DNA of 64,000 nucleotides from Megascapheus bottae (GCA_024803745.1 JANJXV010000004.1:40182358-40246357), one strand, 5' to 3'; shown: positions 34,660-46,387, counted from the first letter of the stretch. Made by a program: numbers and translations. The notes: generated by a model not told the origin, from the sequence alone.

Positions 34660-34862
34660 GGGCTGGGAATTGGCCTAGTGGTAGAGTGCCCACCAACATG
34701 CACGAAGACCTGGGTTCGATTCCTCGGTACCAAATACATAGAAAAAAAAGCTGGAAGTGATGCTGAGGCTCAAGTGGTAGAGCTCTAGCCTTGAGAAATC
34801 CCAAGGACAGGGCTCAGGCCCTGAGCTCAAGCCCAGGACTGGCAAAAAAAAAAAAAAAAGAA
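34660..34862 (+). mobile_element. IDL-Geo SINE nested in an old ID monomer
   Basis: Forward copy flanked by GAATGTGAGTTTG-like repeats. The right flank continues TGACCCCCAGTATCAAC, the end of an ID-type element. Confidence 0.87.
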
Positions 34863-35427
34863 GAACGTGAGTTTGACCCCCAGTATCAACAAAAAGCCCA
34901 AAACACTGCAATAGGCTGTAAAATCTAAAATGGCAGAGTTTTTTTCTTTTCTAAAAATCTAAGTTTCAAATGTATTCTTCCCATGTGAACACAGAAATCA
35001 GTTTTCTAGCTTAAAAAAAAATACTTTTAGAATTCAGATAAAGTGATCTTACCATAAGTGACTCTTGCCTAGCATTTTACATTTAGAAAGACACCCAATT
35101 TTGTGCAGGTTGTGTTTGGGATTTTGATGAGTTTTCTATTGAGAAGCAAATGATGTAGGCTTTAAAACCCTGGAGTTCCAGACTTGAATCCAGCCTCCAG
35201 TTTACCAGCCATACAAACTTGAGTTTAGTTAACCTGTCAGATTAATTCCCTTCTGTGTTGCACAAGCACTGCTTACCTTAGAGAGCTGTTGTTTTATATT
35301 CAGTTGCTTATTAATCCATTTGTTTAATTATTTTAAATATACACACAATGCTCAGCATAGAGATAAGTAGTTTAAAGTAGTTAATTTATGGTGTAACTAT
35401 AATCATCAATAGTCTTTTTTTTCTTTG

Positions 35428-35662
35428 TTTCTTTTTTTTGTGAGTCATGGGGCTTGAACTTGGCCTGGGCACTGTCCCTGAGCTCTTCCACTCTAGGCTA
35501 CCGCCCTACCCTTGAGCCAAGCCCCACTTCCCGTTTTTCTAGGGGATAATTGGAGATAAGAGTCTCAGGTCCTTTTGTGCCTAGGCTGGCTTAGAACCTT
35601 GATTCTCAGATCTCAGCCTCCTGAGTAGCTAGGATTACAGGAACGAGCCACTGGACCAGTTC
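35428..35662 (-). mobile_element. B1-Geo SINE
   Basis: Reverse copy; AATAG(T/G)C is seen at both edges. Confidence 0.87.
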
Positions 35663-35692
35663 AATAGGCATTTTTTTTAAGTAAGATTTTTT

Positions 35693-35930
35693 TTTATATA
35701 GTGAATTTTTTTATTTTAAATTTTATTATGGAGGAGGTAAAGGGAAGTTACAGTCAGTTACATTTGTAAGATAGTGAGTACATTACTTCATGAACATTGT
35801 TATTCCTTCCCATCTTTTTTTCCTACTTGCCCACCCCTCCACCTTCTCCCAAGTTGTAAAGTTCATTTCCAACATATCTTCTTATGAATATTGCTGTTAC
35901 ATGGGTTCATACTTTGTTAAAATAAGATTT
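35693..35930 (-). mobile_element. Old L1 3' end fragment
   Basis: Reverse-orientation, diverged L1-tail-like sequence with poly(T), a GTTACATTTGTAAGATAGTG block and a C-rich stretch near 35820-35850. Boundaries are uncertain. Confidence 0.5.
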
Positions 35931-36247
35931 TTAAAGCATTTTCAGATGAAATGTTATTTGTATTTACTTCCTTAATCTAGAAAGGAAGTAAAAGCTACAT
36001 TGAAAAGTGGGGGTAGTTTGGGATTAGTCATTCTTGAAGCAGGCAATCATTCCAGAGGTCCTAGTGCCTTATTTTTCCACATGTATATGTTTGAAATTAA
36101 AAGCTGATTTTTTAAATGTATGTAGAAATTATGAAAACAGACAGAATGTAAGCATCGTTTTTTTTCTAAGTAGAACACTATGTAAATATTATTGCCCCTA
36201 TGTTCTAGGTTTTGTTGTTGTTGGTTGTGGTGGTGGTATTATTGTCA

Positions 36248-36455
36248 TTTCATGCTGGTCCTGGGGATTGGGCACTGTCCTTGAACATTTTTCTTTTCCT
36301 CAAGGCCAGTGCTTGAGCACAGATCTACTTCCAGCATTTTGGTAGTTTATTATAAAGGATAGTCTCATGGGCTGTCCTGCCAAAGACTGACTTCTCCTCA
36401 GACCTAAGACTCCTAAGTAGCTAAGATTACAGGTATGAACCACTAGCATCTGGCA
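36248..36455 (-). mobile_element. Old B1-Geo SINE
   Basis: Diverged reverse copy. Confidence 0.7.
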
Positions 36456-36636
36456 ACTATTCTGCCTTTTTTAAACTTGCAAAAGAGGGAAGCAAGGAAA
36501 CAGATGACAAAGAAAGGAGAAAAAGAGAGAGGAGAAAACAAACTCCACTGTCTTCTTTTTCCTTTATCTGTTTGATGAAACACATTGTTCAGACTACTAT
36601 TTTAACAATATAAATATAACTAATATTTGTGTGGGT

Positions 36637-36835
36637 TTGTTTGTTTTGTTTTGTTTTGTTTTTGCCAGTCCTGGGCCTTGAACTCAGGGCCTGAGCACTG
36701 TCCTTGGACTTTTCTCAAGACAAGAGCTCTACCACTTGATCCACAGCACCAGCACCACTTCAGGCTTTTTTCTATGTATATGGTACCGAGAAATCAAACC
36801 CTGGTCTCTCTACCACTAGGCCAAACTCCTAGCCC
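36637..36835 (-). mobile_element. IDL-Geo SINE with (GTTTT)n tail
   Basis: Reverse copy with a short deletion in the left monomer, which loses the CATGCATGCTAGGCAAGC block. Confidence 0.87.
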
Positions 36836-36988
36836 CACATGGGGGTTTCTGGTATATTGGTCCTTGGGCTTGAGCTCAGGGCCTGGGTGCTGTCTCTGAG
36901 CTTTTTCTTTCAAAGATAGCATTCTACCACTTGAGCCACAGCTTCACTTGCAGCTCTTTGGTGTTTAATCAGAGATAAGTCTCACAGG

Positions 36989-37096
36989 GGAGTGAGTAGT
37001 GCTGTGGCTTAAGTGGTAGAACACTAGCCTTGAGCTGAAGAGCTCAGGGACAGTGCCCAGGCCCAGAGTTCAAGCCCTAGGAGCTATGATAGATTG

Positions 37097-37097
<1 letters not shown>
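36989..37097 (+). mobile_element. Solo right-monomer SINE
   Basis: Forward right monomer (GTAGTGCTGTGGCTTAAGTG to TTCAAGCCCTAGGAGC) without any B1 or IDL head. It is inserted in a SINE of opposite orientation. The target-site duplication is blurred by the (GATA)n tail. Confidence 0.75.

Positions 37098-37148
<51 letters not shown>
37098..37148 (+). repeat. (GATA)n microsatellite
   Basis: About 12 GATA units, forming the 3' tail of the solo right monomer. Confidence 0.95.
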
Positions 37149-37240
37149 GTCCTGTCCAGGCTGGCTTCAAACCATGATCCTCAGATCTTACCCTTCTGAG
37201 TCGCTAGAATTGTAGGTGTCAGCTATCAGTGTCCAGCTGT

Positions 37241-38149
37241 AAGTAACAATGTTTAATAATTAAAAGTATCAGTGGTCATAGCTCCTGTAAGGTTATTATT
37301 ATTCATAGGGAACATTATTCCTCAAACCTTAAAGGTGCCAGTTGGAGAAGATAAATTGGCCTCTGGGGTCACTTAGAAGTATGATTCTATAAATTTGATT
37401 TTAATTTTTGGCATTTCTTCCATTTTGAAACTAATTATAGCATCCTTCCATAGCCTTCATAGAAATGATTGCTAAGTAAAGAATTACTTACTTGACAAAT
37501 ATCTTGTAGACAATGCAGGGAACTTCATAGTTTTTATTACAGTGTCCTAGGGGTGGGAGTGACAGGGAGATTAGAGAAATAAAGTATGCAAAATGACAAA
37601 GCTATATTCAAGAACCTTCAAGCATAGAGGAGTTAAGTGTAGAGAAAAGAAGTGACATGTGGGCTTTAAACAAAAATACATCTGTTACTCTCCTCATAGC
37701 AGCAAAAGTTATATGGCACTCTCATAAAGGGAAACTCAGCAGAGTTCTCTTACTTGTAAATAATGTGGAACTTTCTCTAACAGATCCTATAAAGTGGATA
37801 AAACCAGAGTGAAGAAACAGTAGGAACATAAATTGTCTTGGCTTTTGTGTGTGTGTGGCCCTATGTTTATTGATCATATCTTTCAGGGGTTTATTTGAGT
37901 GCACATAACAAACAGTAGATTAAAAGAGTAGAGCATTAATTTATCCTAGAAAATAAGTCTTCGAGCTCATGAAAAAAATGGGTGGAACAAGGGAAGAACA
38001 GAAAAAGAGGAAGACAAAGAAAAAGAATTTGCTGCTAGTTTAGGTAATTCCAAAAATAAATAAATCCTTGCATCTTACAAGTTGGGAACAGAAAAAAAAA
38101 AAAAGCAGAAGCTGTTCTTCAGCCCTGTAGGTGCAAGGGATCTACTCCT
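37241..38149. other. Intronic sequence without recognised features
   Basis: Unique, AT-rich; nothing recognised. Confidence 0.6.
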
Positions 38150-38347
38150 ATTGGCCAGTCCTGGGCTTGAGCTCAGGGCCTGAACACTGTCCTTGGACTT
38201 TCTCAAGGCTAGAGCTCTACCACTTGAGCTTCAACACCACTTTTGCCTTTTTTTTTTTTTTCCCTATGTATGTGGTACTGAGGAATCAAACCCCAGTCTT
38301 CGTGCATGCTAGGCAAGCACTCTCCCACTAGGCCAAACTCCCAGCCC
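38150..38347 (-). mobile_element. IDL-Geo SINE
   Basis: Reverse copy without a poly(T) at its left edge. Confidence 0.88.
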
Positions 38348-38400
38348 TTTAATGCCTTTTTTAAATTTCTCAATCATCTCATAAGTTTCTATTCTCAGTG

Positions 38401-38600
38401 TTTTTTTTTTTTTTTTGCCAGTCCTGGGCTTGGGCTCAGGGCCTGAACACTGTCCCTGGATTTTCTCAAGGCTAGGGCTCTACCACTTGAGCCACAGCAC
38501 CACTTCTGGCTTTTTGCTATGTATGTGGTACTGAGGAATCGAACCCAGGTCTTCGTGCATGCTAGGCAAGCACTCTACCACTAGGCCAAACTCCCGGCCC
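38401..38600 (-). mobile_element. IDL-Geo SINE
   Basis: Reverse copy near consensus. TCTCAGTG at about 38393 and 38601 is the target-site duplication. Confidence 0.9.
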
Positions 38601-38857
38601 CTCTCAGTGATTTTTGTTGGAATGTAATAAAATTTTAATCTAAACTTGACTTTATCTTTTTTTTTCTTAGAATATATTCACTGGTTCATCTCTTTTTCAT
38701 ATTCCACCATTCCGCCAATCTGTAATTAAGTACAGCTGGTCTACTGGAAAATTGTTGTATATTCTCTTGATTTATAACAAAGGAAATGAAATAGATATGT
38801 AATTCTGTTTTGATATGCCAAATTGACTCCTTTATTTTATTTTAACTGTATGTTTAA

Positions 38858-38930
38858 GGGGTGGGGATGTGGTTCACTGATAGAGTTCTTGCCTAGCATG
38901 TGCAAGAACTGACATCACCAAAAAAAATGC
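38858..38930 (+). mobile_element. ID-type monomer SINE
   Basis: Forward single monomer (GGGGTGGGGATGTGGTTCAC) ending in CATCACCAAAAAAAA. Confidence 0.7.
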
Positions 38931-38999
38931 AAGTTGTAGAGTTATAATTGTGTTTTTATCTAATAATTGTATTATTGTAGTTAAACAAGTAATACTTTT

Positions 39000-39232
39000 G
39001 TTGTTGTTGCTGTTTTGGGACTTGAACTCAAGGCACTCTTCCTGAGCTCTTTTGTTCTAGGTTAGCACTCTACCACTTTGAGCCACAGAACCACTTCTGG
39101 TTTTTAAGAGGTTAATTGGAGATAAAAAGTCTCACCAGGACTTTTCTGTCTGGGCTGACTTGGAACTGAGATCCTGATCTCAGCCTCTTGAGTAGCTAGG
39201 ATTACAGGTAGGAGCCACTGGCGCCTGACAAA
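39000..39232 (-). mobile_element. B1-Geo SINE with (GTT)n tail
   Basis: Reverse copy. Confidence 0.86.
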
Positions 39233-39722
39233 TAATGCATTTTTGAAAGAAGAGTCTGTTGTATTTATCCTGTGGTTGTATTCATTCATATATATTCATG
39301 ATTAAGGTGGTCATCTTCAAGCCCTTTTGTTACAGGCCTCGGACCTTTGTTAATAAAGCTCCTCTTAACCTACTCTCTTTATTTTCACTATCTACTCTTT
39401 TTAGATTTTTCTATATATCACTTTTGGACTATTCCTCCTAAAGTATTAAAACACTTATAATCCTTATAATCATCTCCTTTCTCAATAGCGTTACTTGTAC
39501 AATAAAATATAGACTTGTTAGCCTGTTATATAGTCTAGTCCCAGAATTTTATTCTCACTTAGCCGCATAGCCTTTTACTCCAGCCAACTGATCACCTTTT
39601 ATTAAAAGTTTTTATTAACACTGAGTTTTTACATCATATTTCAAATGTCATGTTCTACAAACAAGTATTCAAGAAAAGAATCTCTATGCAATCACTGGAA
39701 CATTTTATACCCTTCCCTTCTT

Positions 39723-39833
39723 TTTGTGGGGGGTGGGGTTGGTCAGGTGACTTGAACTCTGGGCGTGGGCACTGTCCCTGAGCTCTTTAGCTTAAGGCTA
39801 GTGCTCTACCACTTGAGCCACAACACCAGTTCC
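39723..39833 (-). mobile_element. Solo right-monomer SINE
   Basis: Reverse right monomer of about 110 bases, no head. Flanked by a perfect TACCCTTCCCTTCTT (39708-39722 and 39834-39848). This is the cleanest proof in the window of independent right-monomer retroposition. Confidence 0.92.
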
Positions 39834-40191
39834 TACCCTTCCCTTCTTAAGTCTTGATTTCAGGTCTACCTTATTTTTGGCTTCCTAATCTCTGTTATTG
39901 TTTGTGCTCTGACATTTTTTTCTTCCTGTGGCTATCCTGCTTACGCCTTTCAATGCCAAACATCAATTTAGCTTCTTTAGGGCATATTTAGAAAGCAACT
40001 AGACAGTAGAACCTGAGTTTTGGGATATCTGTTAGTTATGTATTTTTTTCACAACCATTCACAGCTTAAAATAGCAGACATTACTATTCTATGGACTGGT
40101 TGGACTGTTTTCTTTGCTATTATTTATGTGGCTGTATTTACCTGGTGGATCTGCTAGGCCACAGCTAGAATGGCTCTTTCATAGATTTCTT

Positions 40192-40406
40192 TTTTTTTTT
40201 TTTTTTTTTTTTTTTTGCCAGTCCTGGGCTTGAGCTCAGGGCCTGAGCACTGTCCTTGGACTTTCTCAAGGCTAGAGCTCTACCACTTGAGCCTCAGCAC
40301 CACTTCTGGCTTTTTTTTTTCTATGTATGTGGTACCAAGGAATTGAACCCGGGTCTTCATGCATGCTAGGCAAGCACTTTAACCACTAGGCCAAACTCCC
40401 GGCTCC
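40192..40406 (-). mobile_element. IDL-Geo SINE, young
   Basis: Near-consensus reverse copy with about 25 T. Perfect TCATAGATTTCTT at 40179-40191 and 40407-40419. Confidence 0.93.
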
Positions 40407-40634
40407 TCATAGATTTCTTATTGTCTCAGGAAAGCTTTCCAAGAGGATAAACTGCAGAAACAGTTATCAAACTTGTTTGTCCCACATAGGTCAAGAGAGT
40501 CACATGGCTAAACTCAGTGAAAGAGCAAACTGTACATGATATGGATATCGCGAGGTGTAACTTATGGGTACAGCTGTCTTTCATCTGATTCTTAAGGATT
40601 CTCATCATTTTGATAGGCACAACATTTATCAGCC

Positions 40635-40828
40635 ATAATCTAGTAGCTCATGTATGTAATTCTAGTTATGCTACTCAGGAATCTGAGATCTAAGGATCAC
40701 AGCTCAAAGCTAGTCTGGGCAGAAAAGTCCATGAGACTTCTATGTCCAATTAACTACCAAAAAGTCAAAAGTGTGTCTGTGGCTCAAGTATTGTGCCTTA
40801 TGCCCAGGCCCTGAGTTCACATCCCAGG

Positions 40829-40830
<2 letters not shown>
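40635..40830 (+). mobile_element. B1-Geo SINE with (AC)n tail
   Basis: Forward copy whose tail became an AC repeat. Confidence 0.82.

Positions 40831-40866
<36 letters not shown>
40831..40866 (+). repeat. (AC)n microsatellite
   Basis: About 18 AC units. Confidence 0.95.
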
Positions 40867-40869
<3 letters not shown>

Positions 40870-41089
40870 CACACCTACCTCAAAGCCTTAAAGCTCCATC
40901 CTTTTCATAGCATCAAACTGAAAATGCTTGATCTCATAATTTGTGTTAGGTGGAGGTTTGTAGATTCGTGTGCATGTATGCCATTTCTCATGATTCAAGG
41001 GCCTGAGAACTACAAGGAAGTTACCTACCTCATCATTACTAGCTCATGTCCAACATGAGAATTGGGAGCATTAAAAATAAGTAGCTATG

Positions 41090-41575
41090 TTCCAGAGCCA
41101 GTGGCTCACACCTGTAAATCTAGCTACTCAAGAGGCTACAATCTGAGAATCGTGCTTCAAAGTCAGCCAGGGCAAGAAAGTCCATGAATTTCTTACCTCC
41201 AATAAACTATTAAGAAAAAGCCGGAAATGGGCCAGGAGTTTGGCCTAGTGATAGAGTGCTTACCTAACATACACGTAGTCCCAGGTTCGATTCCTTGGTA
41301 CCACATACATAGAAAAGGCCGGGAGTAGTGTTGTGGCTCAAGTGGTAGAGTGCTATCCTTGTGAAATCCGAAGGACAGTGCTCAGGCCCTGGGCTCAAGA
41401 CCCAGACTGGCCAAAAAAAAAAAAAAAAGAAGAAAGAAGGAAGGAAAGAAAGAAAGAAAGAAGAAGAAAAAGCTGGAAGTGGTGCTGTGGTTCAAGTGGT
41501 AGAGCACTATACTTGAGCAAAAGAAGCTCAGGAGCACTGCCCAGTCCTAGAATTAAAGCCTCACGACAAAAAAAA
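41090..41575 (+). mobile_element. B1-Geo SINE split by an IDL-Geo
   Basis: Forward head and linker at 41090-41229; right monomer resumes at about 41465-41575. The AAGAAAAAGCCGGAAATGG block is repeated (AAGAAAAAGCTGGAAGTGG) on the far side of the insertion. It ends about 130 bases before the PDSS2 exon. Confidence 0.85.
41230..41440 (+). mobile_element. IDL-Geo SINE nested in B1-Geo
   Basis: Forward dimer; its poly(A) is followed by a GAAA/GAAG simple repeat to about 41465. Confidence 0.88.
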
Positions 41576-41635
41576 AAAAATAAAAAAGTAATACCTCCAT
41601 AAAAATGAATCCTGTCTGAAATATTTTATTATTGA

Positions 41636-42004
<369 letters not shown>

Positions 42005-42044
42005 TGATTCTCCTGTGTAAATGCTCAGTAGTAGGGAATCTATA

Positions 42045-42135
42045 AATAGCCAGCTGTGGTGGCATATACTTGTAATTTCAGCACTTGGGAGGCTAAGGCA
42101 AGAAAAGTAAAAAGCTAGCCTGAAACTACATAGAA
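42045..42135 (+). mobile_element. B1 SINE
   Basis: Forward monomeric B1 (AGCTGTGGTGGCATATACTT) without a right monomer. Confidence 0.7.
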
Positions 42136-42191
42136 GACAAAGAATAGTATTATTATAAATTGTGGGTAAGTCAATTTTTTTATTTTATTTT

Positions 42192-42665
42192 TTATTTTTT
42201 GTTGGTTTTGGGGCTTGAACTCTGGGCCTGAGCTCTTCAGCTCAAGGCTAACCACTCCTGCCCCTTGAGCCATAACACCACTTTCTGTTTCCTTCCTTTC
42301 TGTTTCCTTCCTTTCTGTTTCCTTCCTTTCTTTCTTTCCTTCCTTTCCTTTCCTTTCCTTTCCTTTCCTTTCCTTTCCTTTCCTTTTCTTTTCTTTTCTT
42401 TTCTTTTCTTTTCTTTTCTTTTCTTTTCTTTTCTTTCTTTCCTTTCTTTCCTTTTTGTAGCTCATGGGACTTGAATTCTGTCCCTGAGCTCTTCAGCTCA
42501 AGGCTACCACCCTACCTCTAGAGCCAACTTCCTCTTTTCTAGTGATTAATTGGAGATGAGTCTCATGTTCTTTAGTGCCCAGGCTGGCTTTAAACCGTGA
42601 CCCTCAGATCTCAGCCTCCTGAGTAGCTAGGATTACAGGCATGAGCCACCATGCCCAGCTAGTTG
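42192..42665 (-). mobile_element. B1-Geo SINEs around a long pyrimidine tract
   Basis: A reverse right monomer (42195-42290), then the pyrimidine tract, then a near-complete reverse B1-Geo (42460-42665). Confidence 0.82.
42288..42459 (+). repeat. Homopyrimidine (TTTCC/TTTTC)n tract
   Basis: About 170 bases almost purely C and T: CTTTCTGTTTCCTTC units, then (CCTTT)n, then (TTTTC)n. The opposite strand reads as a lysine/arginine-rich frame, an artefact. Confidence 0.95.
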
Positions 42666-42749
42666 ATATTTTGATGTATTTCTCCAAAGCCTTTTGTTCA
42701 TGTATCTTTATGCATAGGAATCTTTCTGTAAAATAAGAACTTGTTTTTA

Positions 42750-42912
42750 CTGCCCTACCCTTGAGCCAAGCCCCACTTCCCTTTTTCTAGGGGATAATTG
42801 GAGATAAGAGTCTCAGGTTCTTTTGTGCGCGGGCTGGGCTTTGAACCTTGATCCCCAGATCTTAGCCTCCTGAGTAGCAAGGATTACAGGCATGAGCCAC
42901 CACACCCAGCTA
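42750..42912 (-). mobile_element. B1-Geo SINE, truncated
   Basis: Reverse copy lacking most of the right monomer. Confidence 0.83.
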
Positions 42913-43011
42913 TCCTTCCTATTTTTTCCATGAGTATATTTCATAAATTTTAATAACTGTATCATATTCTTTTACTTGTTTATTATGTTACTTATTTAAC
43001 AATTTCCTGGG

Positions 43012-43212
43012 TTGGGAATTTGCCCTAATGATAGAGTGCTTGCCTAGCATGCACGAAGACCTGGGTTCAATTCCTTGGTACCACATACATAGAAAAATAC
43101 TAGAAGTGGTGCTGTGTCTCAAGTGGTAGAGTTCTAGCCTTGAGAAAGCCCAAAGAAAGTGCTCAAGCCCTGAATTCAAGCCCAGGACTAGCAAAAACAA
43201 AACAAAACAAAA
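43012..43212 (+). mobile_element. IDL-Geo SINE
   Basis: Forward copy with an AAAAC-rich tail. Confidence 0.88.
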
Positions 43213-43228
43213 ACAAGTTCCTTGTTGT

Positions 43229-43310
43229 ATGTGAATTAATGCACCTTCTATCTGGCAAATATCATGTAACCCTTTTATTAATTACAATAAAATTAAAAAA
43301 AAAAAAAAAA
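43229..43310 (+). mobile_element. Very short L1 3' end
   Basis: Only about 82 bases of L1 tail including the poly(A). Flanked by ACAAGTTCCTTGTTGT at 43213-43228 and 43311-43326, which proves a separate insertion despite its size. Confidence 0.92.
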
Positions 43311-43341
43311 ACAAGTTCCTTGTTGTTAGACATTTACTCTG

Positions 43342-43540
43342 GGGGCCGGGAGTTTGGCCCAATAGTATAGTGCTTGCCTAGAATGCATGAACACTTGGGT
43401 TTGATTCCTAGGTACCACATACATAGAAAAAAGCCAGCAGTGGTGCTGTGCCTCAAGAGGCAGAGCTCTAGCCTTTAGAAAGCCCAAAGACAGTGGTCAG
43501 GCCCTGAGTACAAGCCCCAGGACTGGCAAAAAAACAAAAC
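43342..43540 (+). mobile_element. IDL-Geo SINE
   Basis: Forward copy starting GGGGGCCGGGAGTTTGGCCC. Confidence 0.88.
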
Positions 43541-43579
43541 TTACTCTTTATTTTTCACTCAAAAATTAATCTGCAAAAA

Positions 43580-43728
43580 CAAGGTGAGGGGTGGGGGAGG
43601 GGGGAAGGGAAATGGGGACCATGACATGTGAAAGGGTATCAATGTGTGGGAATTAAGGCACCATTTATCTGGCAAATATCATGTAACCCTTCTATTAATT
43701 ACAATAAAAAATATATTTAAAAAGAAAT
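43580..43728 (+). mobile_element. 5'-truncated L1 3' end
   Basis: Starts just ahead of the G-rich tract (GTGAGGGGTGGGGGAGG) and ends ACAATAAAAAATATATTTAA. No clear target-site duplication was found. Confidence 0.8.
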
Positions 43729-43744
43729 TTCAGGAGACCCTCAT

Positions 43745-43880
43745 CTCAAACAAAAGTTGGGCATGGTAGATCACAGTCAAGCCCAACCTAAGCGTAGGTG
43801 AAGACTTTGGCAATAGCTCACATGGTAGAGCACCTTCCAACAAGCATAAAGTCCTGAGTTCAAACTCCAGAAATGAATAA
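43745..43880 (+). mobile_element. Old B1 + ID sequence
   Basis: B1-like start (GGGCATGGTAGATCACAG) followed by an ID-like B box region (CCTGAGTTCAAACTCCAG). Confidence 0.5.
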
Positions 43881-43951
43881 ATGTATTTTTACTATGGCTG
43901 ATTTGTATTGCCAAATTGTTTTCTAGAAAGCTTATAGAGTCATTCTTTATA

Positions 43952-43952
<1 letters not shown>

Positions 43953-43994
<42 letters not shown>
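43953..43994 (+). repeat. (ATT)n microsatellite
   Basis: About 14 ATT units. Confidence 0.95.
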
Positions 43995-44019
43995 GGACTT
44001 GACTATAAGACTTTACTCT

Positions 44020-44215
44020 AAGCCAGGTGCTGGTGGCTTATGCCTGTAATCCTAGATATTAAGAAGGCTGAGATCTGAGGATCACACCTGGGCAGGAAAG
44101 TTGGGAGATTCTTATGTCCAAAAGAGATAGCCAGCCTTGAGCATGAAGGTCTCAGGGATAATGCCTACACTCTCAATTCCATCCCTGTAACTGACCAAAA
44201 AAAAAAAAAAAAAAA
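44020..44215 (+). mobile_element. B1-Geo SINE, shortened
   Basis: Forward copy with a deletion in the linker; ACTTTACTCTA / AGACATTAGTCTA lie at the edges. Confidence 0.82.
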
Positions 44216-44417
44216 GACATTAGTCTAAATAAGGTAGGGATTTATGGTTTCATAAGTTGGTAGAGTGATTCTGCAGTGAGACTCCTTCTGTATTACTGTT
44301 CTACACTCCTGATCTTACCATTCGGGGCCTATCATGATGGCCCTGGTGCCAGAATCTAATGATACGGCCAGGAAATGCTACCTGTATCGCATGTAGCCAA
44401 AATCTCTGTCAAAAACC

Positions 44418-44675
44418 AAATGTAGCTTGGTGTAGTGGCTCATGCCTATAATCCTAGCTACTCAGGAAGCTGAGATCTGAGGATCATAGTTCAAAGCCAG
44501 CCTGGGCACTAAAATTTGTGAGACTCTTATCTCCAATTAATCACTAGAAAATATAAAGTGGGGCTGTGGCTTAAGGGATAGGGTGGTAGCCTTGAGCTGA
44601 AGAGCTCGGGGACAATGCCCAGGCCCAGAGTTTAAGCCCTGTGACTCACAACAAAACAAAAACAAAAACAAAAAA
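44418..44675 (+). mobile_element. B1-Geo SINE
   Basis: Full forward copy, useful as the reference for the right monomer without duplication. Confidence 0.9.
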
Positions 44676-45875
44676 AGAACAAATATATCTTCATATTTTC
44701 TGGCAACATTCTGCCCTATAGCCCATCATACTTTTGAATTTGGGCTGCATATTTTTCATGAGACACTCCTTTCACTTTTAAAAGATTAAAAATAGTACGA
44801 TGCCTTTAATAACTAGTTTATATCAACACTGAAAAAAATGAATTGGACATATGAAGCAGAATAGCAGAGACATCAAATCTGTCTCTATTAGGCACTCTTT
44901 CTATCTTTATTGACTCAGAGAGAATTTAATAAAACTCATCAAAGTAACTATACAAAGAAAGAAGGCAGAAATCTAACTTTAGCATTCACAAGTTAAAGTA
45001 TGGGGAATAGTTTATTGTCTCTGGAGACATTGACTTTATTGGCCACCTTTTTGCTATAACATACATGTTGTGATGTGTGAGGAAATGTGGACATTTATTG
45101 CAGAAGCAAAGCCTCCAAAAATACAGATCTGACTGATCTGTATGTGACACATTCTATCCATATACAATGGCAAGCATGGCTTAGACTCACACTGGCCTTA
45201 GGAGGAGTGGATATTCTGGACCTGTTGTTTAATGGTACCCAAATATATATTTCAAGAATTAGCCTCAGCATGAGCCTACTTCAAGAAAGAAACCAAGGCT
45301 TTTTGTCTTTAGATTAATTTGTTTTCTTTCACTGTCAGTTTTAACTTACTTTGAGCTATTTTTATGGAATTTTATATAAGGTTAAAAATAGTTCTATTTG
45401 TCAATACAGTCATGCTTTAATGACCCAATCACTCATTTAATCCATTTCACTCTATAGAAATAATATTTAATTCATATGTTCCTTTTAACTGACTTGGGTC
45501 AGTCAGACATTTTTTTTTTCTTTCACTGTGGTTTAACTTCAGTTAAAATGAAGGCTTTACTCTCATCAAAATGAGATCAGATTCACAGCCTGTGAAATCC
45601 ACTCAGTGTTTTGCATTCAGAAGCATCACTATAAACGTTCCAGAATCTAAGACCTCCACCATCTGCTCCATTAGAACTGGATTTCAGTAGCACTACTTGA
45701 TTTACAAAGAGGGAAGGGGGGATAATCCCCAAACTGTAATATATCCAAGCAACAACTCAGCCTGAAGATTCTCCTGTAGTAACGTTGATCAGGAACTTCC
45801 TTCCTTTTTGGTGAGCACCATACCTTTATAGTCTCTGCAGAAGTCTGCAGGTTTATTTTTTTAATTAATTAATTT
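44676..45875. other. Unique intronic block
   Basis: 1.2 kb without repeats, following the B1-Geo at 44418. No exon recognised. Confidence 0.6.
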
Positions 45876-46112
45876 GGGGGGGGGCAGTTGTGGGGCTTGA
45901 CCTCTGGGTCTGGGCGCTGTCCCTGAGCTCTTCAGGACAAGGTTACTGAACTATTCCTTGAGCCACACCGTTACTTCCAGTTTTCTAAATGGTTAATTGG
46001 AGATAAGAGTCTCCTGGACTTTAGTGCCTGGGCCATCTTTGAACCATAATCCTCAGATCTCAGCCTCCTGAGTAGCTAGGATTACAGGCATGAGCCACTG
46101 TGCCTAGATAGA
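45876..46112 (-). mobile_element. B1-Geo SINE
   Basis: Reverse copy; AGAAGTCTGCA on both sides (about 45839 and 46110). Confidence 0.88.
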
Positions 46113-46387
46113 AGTCTGCATCTTTAAATTCACATTTATCATGATTCTTCAATGAGGGATTTTTTTGTTTTGTTTTAGGCCATAATACAGGGTTTCCCAC
46201 ACAGAATTTGATAGTTGTATGTTAAATTTAAGCCTTAATTCTTTGCAACTTTCTTGTTCATCCAAAAGATGTATCTTTTGCTCCTTGGTCTTCAAAGGGT
46301 CATTGAAAGCTCTGTCAGGTCAATTTCAAAAGTTGCTTTGCTAACTCATTTTTGTGAAAAACCTAGTATAGTTAAATTCTATCTAGA

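Larger units (their letters stand above)
36855..37240 (-). mobile_element. B1-Geo SINE split by a solo right monomer
   Basis: Reverse copy in two parts, 36855-36988 and 37150-37240, with a forward right monomer and (GATA)n between. Confidence 0.82.

Noticed and set aside
42115..42465. Lysine/glutamate/arginine-rich reverse frame of 116 codons
   Set aside because: It is the translation of the (GAAAG)n complement of the pyrimidine tract.
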